From Amycolatopsis acididurans (GTDB taxonomy: Bacteria; Actinomycetota; Actinomycetes; Mycobacteriales; Pseudonocardiaceae): DNA of 64,000 nucleotides. The translations under genes and the position numbers were made by a program. The DNA is taken from the NCBI RefSeq assembly GCF_012328925.1, contig NZ_JAAXLS010000001.1, positions 310,001 through 374,000 on the forward strand, read 5' to 3'. Under the pieces are notes generated by a model that made no database searches, was not told the DNA's origin, and saw only the letters and a list, made by a program, of their open reading frames with translations. This document shows positions 58,735 through 64,000 of the stretch, in pieces. Within the stretch, counting starts at the first letter, position 1; each line of letters opens with the position of its first letter.

Positions 58735-58829
58735 AAATAGTTGCGTGAATTACGAGGGCTTGTATTTCGCGGGAATGTTTTGTCACGATGCCGGAGCCTC
58801 GATGAGTTGATGCAGGAGGGGAGCTCGCG

Positions 58830-59012
58830 ATGGCGAAGCACCGGATCGACGACCAGTCGAAGAACGGAAGATGGGGAGGCCCCGAACTGGTCCGCCCGGG
58901 CGACGACCGCCCGGCGGCCCAGCAGCACCCGGCGCGGCACGACCGCGACCGCGACCGGCGGGATTCCGGGCAGGTGGAGCAGGCCGTCGCGGAGGACGTG
59001 ACGGCGGGCTGA
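58830..59012 (+). CDS. Small, highly charged, probably disordered protein
   Basis: This 60-residue protein starts at an ATG with a strong AGGAGGGG site eight bases upstream, which makes it a likely real gene. It is very hydrophilic, with a run of alternating aspartate, arginine and histidine (HDRDRDRRD) and many glutamines, and no hydrophobic core. There are no cysteines, membrane helices or known motifs. It resembles the small intrinsically disordered proteins common in actinomycetes. It lies 120 bases after the regulator gene and its own promoter may be in the AT-rich stretch at 58715-58790. Confidence 0.6.
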   Translation: MAKHRIDDQSKNGRWGGPELVRPGDDRPAAQQHPARHDRDRDRRDSGQVEQAVAEDVTAG

Positions 59013-59093
59013 CACAATCTGGGTCCGTCCCGTCACGATCGGTGGGCAGGCACGTCTCGTGGGTGGCCAGACCGCCAGTCGGGGAGGGATCCG

Positions 59094-59453
59094 GTGACCA
59101 TCAACGGCGAGCACAGCGGTGATCCGCTCGGGGTGCTCTACCGTCTGCACACCCAGTTACGGCTGCTCACGCCCGTACTGACCGTCGCTCCGGACACCCG
59201 TGAGGTGGCGGCCATGCTCGACGGGCTGGCGGAGACCACGGCGGCGGCCAGAACGCTGCTGGCCGCCGCCGAGCCGGCCGCGCTGGCGGCGCTGCAGCGC
59301 GCGTTCGTCCATGCCCGCGCGGGCCGGCACAACGAAACGGCCTCGGAGCTGGTTGCCGCCCACGGGCGGTTGTCGGTGCTGCTGCGTCGCGACCGGCCCC
59401 GCCGCGCGGGCGCCGCCGACGAGTCCACCAAGCGCTGGCGGCTGGAGGGCTGA
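59094..59453 (+). CDS. Hypothetical helical protein
   Basis: This 119-residue protein starts with GTG at 59094 after a GGAGGGA site. It is alanine- and leucine-rich and predicted by eye to be almost all helix, with two long helices (residues about 15-55 and 55-98) separated near EPAALAAL. The C-terminal tail is basic (RRDRPRRAG). No cysteine or known motif is present. It could be a small dimerising or nucleic-acid-binding protein. It is co-directional with the gene for the small disordered protein and precedes a structured leader. Confidence 0.6.
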   Translation: MTINGEHSGDPLGVLYRLHTQLRLLTPVLTVAPDTREVAAMLDGLAETTAAARTLLAAAEPAALAALQRAFVHARAGRHNETASELVAAHGRLSVLLRRDRPRRAGAADESTKRWRLEG

Positions 59454-59463
59454 CCGCCCGGCG

Positions 59464-59530
59464 CTGGGCATCGCCCAGTGCGGCCTCCCCCGGAGAGAGG
59501 GTCCCATCGGTGAGTTTTCGCCGGGGGAGG
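59464..59530 (+). promoter_or_regulatory. Structured leader with hairpin covering a ribosome-binding site
   Basis: Two structures lie before the hydrolase gene at 59544. CTGGGC-ATC-GCCCAG (59464-59478) is a small perfect hairpin. A second, CCTCCCCCGG (59484-59493) with CCGGGGGAGG (59521-59530), pairs perfectly across a 27-base loop and would bury the GGGGGAGG Shine-Dalgarno sequence, whose downstream end is 13 bases from the ATG. This suggests translational control; the trigger is unknown. Confidence 0.5.
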
Positions 59531-59543
59531 GGTCTCTATCCGT

Positions 59544-60395
59544 ATGACGACCACACACACCCTCCGCACGGCCGAGGCCGACCTCGTGTACGACGTGCGG
59601 GGCAACGCGGGCGGGCGCCCGCTGTTCATGATCGGCCAGCCGATGGACGCCGGCGGGTTCACGACGCTGGCCTCGTATTTCGAAGATCGCACCGTGATCA
59701 CCTATGACCCGCGCGGCCTCGGCCGCAGCGAGCGCAAGGACGGCCGGGTCGATCACGTGCCCGAGGTACAGGCACGCGACGTGCACGCCATCATCGAGGC
59801 ACTGGACGCCGGCGCGGTGGACATGTTCGCCAGCAGCGGCGGCGCGGTGACCTCGCTCGCGCTCGTGGCCGCGTATCCGCGGGACGTGAACACGCTCGTG
59901 GCGCACGAACCGCCGCTGCTGCGCGTGCTGCCCGACGCCGCGGCCGCCGAGCGCGCGTTCGCCGGTGTCCGCAGCGCCTACGACGCCAAGGGTTTCGGCG
60001 CTGGCCTGGCCGCCTTCATCGCGATGACCTCCTGGCAGGGCGAGTTCACCGACGACTATTTCGCCCAGCCGCCGGCCGATCCCGCGATGTTCGGCCTGCC
60101 CACCGGTGACGACGGCACGCGGGAGGATCCGCTGCTGTCGGACCGGTCCGACGCCGTCAGCGCCTACCGCCCCGACCTCGGCGCACTGGCCGCCGCGCCG
60201 ACGCGGATCGTGATCGCCGTGGGCGAGGAGTCGGCGGGCACCCTGACCGGCCGCACCTCGGTGGCCATGGCGGAGCTGCTCGGCCGGCAGGCGACGGTGT
60301 TCCCGAGCCACCACGGCGGTTTCCACAACCTTCAGCCCGGCCACCCCGGCCAGCCCGAGGCGTTCGCCCGGAAGCTACGCGAAGTGCTGGGCTGA
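59544..60395 (+). CDS. Alpha/beta hydrolase
   Basis: This 283-residue protein has the alpha/beta hydrolase pattern: DPRGLGRSER (about residue 55), the nucleophile elbow FASSGGAV (about 93-100) and a late histidine in HHGGFHNL (about 262). The elbow has alanine in the first glycine position. The third triad residue is not obvious. The ATG at 59544 has a GGGGGAGG site slightly far away, possibly hidden in a hairpin. Its 3' end overlaps the convergent TetR gene by 21 bases. The substrate is unknown; similar proteins occur beside flavin monooxygenases. Confidence 0.88.
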   Translation: MTTTHTLRTAEADLVYDVRGNAGGRPLFMIGQPMDAGGFTTLASYFEDRTVITYDPRGLGRSERKDGRVDHVPEVQARDVHAIIEALDAGAVDMFASSGGAVTSLALVAAYPRDVNTLVAHEPPLLRVLPDAAAAERAFAGVRSAYDAKGFGAGLAAFIAMTSWQGEFTDDYFAQPPADPAMFGLPTGDDGTREDPLLSDRSDAVSAYRPDLGALAAAPTRIVIAVGEESAGTLTGRTSVAMAELLGRQATVFPSHHGGFHNLQPGHPGQPEAFARKLREVLG

Positions 60396-60995
60396 CTTCC
60401 GCCGCTCGGGCGGGACGAGCGCGGGAAACCAGATGTCGCTGAGTACCACGGCCGCCTCGTCGGCCGTGGACTCGATCGTGCCCTGCACCGCCCAGCGGGT
60501 GAAGAACCGTTCGAGCTGGCTGACCAGCAGCTCGATGCGCAGGTGTGCTTCGTGCCGCCGGCCGGGACCCCAGCTCGCCAGGTAGCGGGGCATCGCGGCG
60601 GGCAGTTCGGCCACCGCCTGCCGGGCGATCGCCTTGAAGTCCGGTTCCAGTGCGACCGCCTCGTCCCACGCGGGCAGGATGTCCTGGTTCGCCTCGAACC
60701 ACGCCACGGCACGGCGCATCCAGCGCGTGAACTCGGCGGGGGAGCCGGAGCCGAGCACCTCGTCGAGATCGGCGTAGACGGCGACCGCGCGCTGCGCCAT
60801 GGTCTCCGCGCCGATCTTCTGCAGGATGTCGGGTTTGCCGGAGAAGTGCAGGTAGAACGTGGCCCGGCTGCATCCGGTCGCGGCGGTGATGTCGTCGATC
60901 GTGACGGCGGCGTACCCGCGCTCGACGAACAGGGTCTTGGCGCATTCCAGCAGGCTGCGACGGGTCTGCTGCTTCTGCCGGTCCCGCAGTGTCAT
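60375..60995 (-). CDS. TetR family transcriptional regulator
   Basis: This 206-residue TetR-type protein has the helix-turn-helix at about residues 10-55 (RRSLLECAKTLFVERGY, then IDDITAATGCSRATFYLHFSGKPDIL). The ligand domain is helical and tryptophan-rich. The ATG at 60995 lies seven bases after a TACGCT box on the minus strand, so the messenger may be leaderless; the frame stays open further upstream without a site. It diverges from the flavoprotein monooxygenase operon at 61078 and is the obvious regulator of that operon. A candidate operator is the inverted repeat in the 82-bp gap. Confidence 0.9.
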   Translation of the reverse strand: MTLRDRQKQQTRRSLLECAKTLFVERGYAAVTIDDITAATGCSRATFYLHFSGKPDILQKIGAETMAQRAVAVYADLDEVLGSGSPAEFTRWMRRAVAWFEANQDILPAWDEAVALEPDFKAIARQAVAELPAAMPRYLASWGPGRRHEAHLRIELLVSQLERFFTRWAVQGTIESTADEAAVVLSDIWFPALVPPERRKSAQHFA

Positions 60996-61015
60996 AACGC
61001 CAAGCGTACTCACTA

Positions 61016-61038
61016 GACACAGCGTCAGCGAACGTGTC
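61016..61038. promoter_or_regulatory. Candidate TetR operator before the FAD monooxygenase
   Basis: GACAC (61016-61020) and GTGTC (61034-61038) form an inverted repeat with a 13-base spacer, centred in the divergent gap between the TetR gene and the monooxygenase operon. Arms are only five bases, so support is modest. Confidence 0.35.
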
Positions 61039-61077
61039 ACAGTGGCGGGGCGCACCGTAGCGAGTGAGGAGGCACAT

Positions 61078-62394
61078 GTGAGTGTCTGCATCATCGGCGC
61101 CGGCTGCTCCGGTTTCACCACGGCGAAGCGCCTGCGGGATCACGGCATCCCCTTCGACTGCTTCGAGGAATCGGACGACGTCGGCGGCAACTGGTACTTC
61201 GGCAATCCCAACGGCCGCTCCGCCTGTTACGAATCGCTGCACATCGACACCTCCACGACCCGGCTGCAGTTCGAGGACTTCCCGGCGGGCCGGGACTGGC
61301 CGCATTTTCCGCACCATTCCCTGATCCACCAGTACTTCCGCGACTATGTCGACCACTTCGGACTCCGCGAATCGATCACGTTCGGCACCGCGGTCCAACA
61401 CACCGCCCCTCGTCCCGACGGCACCTGGGAAGTCACGCTCAGCACGGGCGAGACCCGCGGCTACGACGCGCTCGTGGTCGCCAACGGACACCACTGGAAC
61501 CCGCGCTGGCCCGAGTACCCCGGCACGTTCCACGGCACCATGCTGCACAGTCACTCCTACCGCAGCCCCTTCGATCCGGTGGACATGCGGGGCAAACGCG
61601 TCGTGGTGGTGGGCATGGGCAACTCGGCGCTGGACATCGCCTCGGAGCTGTCGCACCGCTCGATCGCCCGCCACGTCTGGGTTTCCGCGCGCCGTGGCGT
61701 GTGGGTGCTGTCGAAGTACCGCGGCGGCCAGCCCGCCGACAAGATGATGATGCCGCCGTGGATGCCGAAGAAGCTCGGACTCGCGCTGTCCCGCCGCGCC
61801 ATCAAGAAGATCCTCGGCAACATGGAGGACTACGGGCTGCCGAAACCCGACCACGAGCCGCTGTCCGCGCATCCCTCGGTCAGCGTCGACTTCCTCGCCA
61901 AGGCCGGATCCGGTGACCTCTCGTGTGTCGGCGAGATCGAGCGGCTGGACGGCGATGCCGTGGTGTGCAAGGACGGCAGGCGGATCGAGGCCGACGTGAT
62001 CGTCTGCGCGACCGGCTACCAGATGTCGTTCCCGTTCTTCGACGATCCGGCGTTGCTGCCCGACGCCGAGCACCGGTTCCCGCTGTTCAAACGGATCATC
62101 AAGCCCGGCATCGACAATCTCTACTTCGCGGGGCTTGCGCAGGCCTCGCCGACGATCGTCAACCTGGCCGAGCAGCAGAGCAAGCTCATCGCCGAGCACC
62201 TGTCCGGACGCTACACGCTGCCCGGCGCCGAGGAGATGAACGCGATCATCGCCAGGGACGAGCAGAAGCATCTCGGGCAGTACTACAGTTCGCGGCGGCA
62301 CACCATTCAGGTGGATTTCGCCCGCTACGTCAGGGATCTGCACAAGGAGATCCAGGCGGGAGAGAAGCGCGCCGCCGCGAGAACGGCCGCGTGA
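61078..62394 (+). CDS. FAD-dependent monooxygenase (FMO/Baeyer-Villiger-like)
   Basis: This 438-residue protein is a class B flavoprotein monooxygenase. It begins directly with the FAD motif GAGCSG (about residues 7-12), has the VGGNWYFG stretch, the fingerprint F-H-G-x3-H-x3-Y (about 151-161) and a second, NADPH-binding motif VGMGNSAL (about 178). The ATGY-like CATGY occurs near residue 310. The GTG at 61078 has a GAGGAGG site; an ATG two bases earlier is out of frame. Enzymes of this class insert oxygen next to ketones or oxidise amines and sulfides. It is coupled to a serine hydrolase, which could cleave an ester or lactone product. Confidence 0.92.
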   Translation: MSVCIIGAGCSGFTTAKRLRDHGIPFDCFEESDDVGGNWYFGNPNGRSACYESLHIDTSTTRLQFEDFPAGRDWPHFPHHSLIHQYFRDYVDHFGLRESITFGTAVQHTAPRPDGTWEVTLSTGETRGYDALVVANGHHWNPRWPEYPGTFHGTMLHSHSYRSPFDPVDMRGKRVVVVGMGNSALDIASELSHRSIARHVWVSARRGVWVLSKYRGGQPADKMMMPPWMPKKLGLALSRRAIKKILGNMEDYGLPKPDHEPLSAHPSVSVDFLAKAGSGDLSCVGEIERLDGDAVVCKDGRRIEADVIVCATGYQMSFPFFDDPALLPDAEHRFPLFKRIIKPGIDNLYFAGLAQASPTIVNLAEQQSKLIAEHLSGRYTLPGAEEMNAIIARDEQKHLGQYYSSRRHTIQVDFARYVRDLHKEIQAGEKRAAARTAA

Positions 62395-63485
62395 TGGGCG
62401 CCTCGGAAGGCGGCTGCGAGCCCCGGTTCGCTCCCGTCCGCGAACTGCTGGACCGCAGGCTGCGCGACGGCGACGAGGTGGGTGCGTCGGTGTGCGTCAT
62501 CCAGGACGGCGCGACGGTGGTGGACCTGTGGGGTGGTGTCGCGGATCAGGACTCCGGCCGCGCCTGGACTCCGGACACGCTGGTCACCACGTATTCGCTG
62601 ACCAAGACCATGGCGGCGCTGGTCGTACTGCTGCTCATCGACCGCGGGGCGCTGGACCCGGATGCGCCGGTGGCCCGGTACTGGCCGGAGTTCCGCGCGA
62701 AAGACGTGCTTCTGCGTCATGTTCTCGGGCACACGTCGGGTCTGTGCGGCTGGGACGAGACCGTCACGCTGGACGACCTCTACGACACCGCAAGGGCGGC
62801 GGCGCTGCTCGCGGGGCAGGAGCCGTGGTGGACACCGGGTGAGGGATCCGGCTATCAGGCGGTCAGCCACGGTCATCTCCTCGGCGAGATCGTGCGGCGC
62901 GTGACCGGGAAGTCCCTGGGCACGGTGCTGCGTGCCGAATTCCCCGGCGCGGACTACTGGATCGGCGCGCCCGCGAGTGTGGATTCCCGTGTCGCCACGC
63001 TGGTTCCGCCACGAACGTCCGGTGTGGACCACACGGCGCTCGATCCGGTCGCCGTGCGCACCCTGACCAACCCGCTCATACCGCCAGCGGTCACGACGAC
63101 AAGGCCGTTCCTCGCCGCCGAACTCGGCGGGCTGAACGGTCAGGGCAACGCGCGCTCGGTCGCCCGTCTGCAGTCGGTCGTCTCGCACGGACTGCTGTCC
63201 ACTGTGGACCAGGTCTTCGATGTGCAGTCCGACGGGGTGGACCGGGTGCTGGGCACGCACGTCCGTTTCGGGCTCGGCTATGCGCTGCCGAGCCCGCGGA
63301 CTCCGGTGTCCATCCCGGACGGCCGGATCTGCTGGTGGAGCGGCTTCGGCGGATCGATGGTGGTCAACGACCTGGACCGCCGGCTGACGTTCGCCTACGT
63401 GATGAACAGGATGGAGCCGGGACTCATCGGCGCCGCCAACGCCAACGCCTACACCGAGGCGCTCTATTCCTGTGTGGACGGTTAG
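62394..63485 (+). CDS. Serine beta-lactamase-family hydrolase (esterase)
   Basis: This 363-residue protein has the class C beta-lactamase/esterase fold. The catalytic S-x2-K is TYSLTKTM (about residues 66-73). The second motif around YQAVSHGHL (about 159) supplies the tyrosine. GHTSGL (about 118) and the C-terminal GFGGSMVV also match. Many members are esterases (EstB-type) rather than lactamases. The ATG at 62394 shares one base with the monooxygenase stop, so translation is coupled. It probably hydrolyses the ester or lactone produced by the monooxygenase. No signal peptide is visible, so it acts in the cytoplasm. Confidence 0.9.
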   Translation: MGASEGGCEPRFAPVRELLDRRLRDGDEVGASVCVIQDGATVVDLWGGVADQDSGRAWTPDTLVTTYSLTKTMAALVVLLLIDRGALDPDAPVARYWPEFRAKDVLLRHVLGHTSGLCGWDETVTLDDLYDTARAAALLAGQEPWWTPGEGSGYQAVSHGHLLGEIVRRVTGKSLGTVLRAEFPGADYWIGAPASVDSRVATLVPPRTSGVDHTALDPVAVRTLTNPLIPPAVTTTRPFLAAELGGLNGQGNARSVARLQSVVSHGLLSTVDQVFDVQSDGVDRVLGTHVRFGLGYALPSPRTPVSIPDGRICWWSGFGGSMVVNDLDRRLTFAYVMNRMEPGLIGAANANAYTEALYSCVDG

Positions 63486-64000
63486 ACGGCCCCGGCGATG
63501 CGGTCCAGTTCCTCACGGAGGGCGTGCGTCAGTGCGTCCGGGTCCGGGAACCGGTGCGGGTCGGCGATCACCGTGATCGTGACGGTGCCCGCGTAGGTGA
63601 ACACTTCGAAGTAGACGGTGATGTTGCTGTCGCTGCTCACCCCGATCGGGATGGCCGACCGGACCGGCCGGCCGCCGAAAGTGATCTGCTCGCCGGGGCC
63701 GCGGACGTGGCTGACCAGCGTGTGCAGGCGATGCTGGTGATTCATGTACCAGTGATAGGCGCCCAGCGCGGCCAGCGGCCGGAATGCCCAGCCGAGCAAC
63801 GCGATCGGTGGCGGACCCTGAGCCGACGACTTGTGTGCGCGTACCGCCGCCGCGGTCCGCCGCAGCCGGTCCGCCGTGTCACCGGCGACCGGAACGGACA
63901 CCAGCAGGGGGCTGACCATGTTGCCACGGGCGGCTTCTCCGGTTTCGTGACCGGAGACGGGTACGCCGATCGCCACGCTGTCGAGCGACTCGCCGTCCTC
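63482..64000 (-). CDS. Wax ester synthase/diacylglycerol acyltransferase, C-terminal part (partial)
   Basis: The 172 visible residues match the C-terminal WS/DGAT domain: the GEAARGNMVSPLLVSVPV segment, SHVRGPGEQITFGGRPV (the SNVPGP-type motif of the family) and the ending SSDSNITVYFEVFTYAGTVTI. The N-terminal acyltransferase part with HHxxxDG lies beyond the right edge. Such enzymes make storage triacylglycerol or wax esters from acyl-CoAs and suit an organism living on lipids. The stop overlaps the convergent esterase gene by four bases. Confidence 0.85.
   Translation of the reverse strand, partial: EDGESLDSVAIGVPVSGHETGEAARGNMVSPLLVSVPVAGDTADRLRRTAAAVRAHKSSAQGPPPIALLGWAFRPLAALGAYHWYMNHQHRLHTLVSHVRGPGEQITFGGRPVRSAIPIGVSSDSNITVYFEVFTYAGTVTITVIADPHRFPDPDALTHALREELDRIAGAV

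Noticed and set aside
62394..63485. Class C beta-lactamase resistance gene
   Set aside because: There is no signal peptide, and coupling to a monooxygenase indicates an intracellular esterase.
1..64000. Insertion sequences, integrases, tRNAs or att sites marking a genomic island
   Set aside because: I looked for transposase motifs, tRNA-like cloverleafs and long direct repeats and saw none, although the rearrangement scars suggest past recombination.

Overview
The window is GC-rich chromosomal DNA from an actinomycete. The best guess is the Pseudonocardiales (Amycolatopsis-like), inferred from style rather than a match: about 70 percent GC, many GTG starts, leaderless-looking promoters, an Mce/YrbE lipid import operon, WS/DGAT, a mycofactocin-type SDR and an actinobacterial guanidine-III riboswitch. 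No rRNA, tRNA, CRISPR array, phage or IS element was seen. It reads as an accessory catabolic region: ten transcription factors, three P450s, three acyl-CoA dehydrogenase genes, three acyl-CoA ligases, three luciferase-like flavin enzymes, one FAD monooxygenase and several amidohydrolases.

Layout. 1-6203 (minus): yrbE-mceA-mceB-mceC-mceD-mceE, running off the left edge, with only one YrbE gene; a TetR gene diverges. 7029-9397: a P450, a TetR gene, and a guanidine-III riboswitch with a Gdx/SugE-type exporter. 15374-9421 (minus): a compact operon of a Rieske oxygenase, E1 alpha and beta of a 2-oxoacid/acetoin-type dehydrogenase, a free-standing lipoyl protein, a [2Fe-2S] ferredoxin, two small proteins and a double-headed TetR protein. 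15536-22234 (plus): a PucR-type regulator, two amidohydrolases, a Rieske ferredoxin, a hydrolase, a NuoF-like NADH dehydrogenase and a [3Fe-4S] ferredoxin. The two divergent arms look like one pathway with its own electron supply.

22206-26668: LacI and ArsR regulators around a deletion scar, then enoyl-CoA hydratase, aldehyde dehydrogenase and a small unknown protein. 26790-31561: VOC protein, an acyl-CoA dehydrogenase pair and a ligase. 31642-39390: CoA-transferase, amidohydrolase, a dehydrogenase fossil, ALDH, mycofactocin-type SDR, P450, two hot-dog dehydratases and a DoxX protein. These fit oxidation of a lipophilic substrate to an acid, CoA activation and beta-oxidation-like shortening. 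39482-42494 is a rearrangement scar joining the 3' parts of a ketosteroid dehydrogenase and an alpha-mannosidase head to head.

42566-63485: PadR-P450, a ligase, SDR-GntR, an ACAD11/LvaC-like dehydrogenase with an APH-like kinase (a signature of 4-hydroxyacyl-CoA metabolism), an LLM-ligase-LLM-hydrolase-SDR operon, an LLM oxygenase with flavin reductase separated by a perfect 34-bp palindrome, a GAF/PucR-type activator, two small unknown proteins, a hydrolase behind a structured leader, a TetR gene, and a flavoprotein monooxygenase with a serine hydrolase. A plausible theme is ketone or alicyclic ring oxygenation, ester or lactone hydrolysis, CoA activation and removal of the hydroxyl group. 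A WS/DGAT gene runs off the right edge. The substrates cannot be named from sequence alone.
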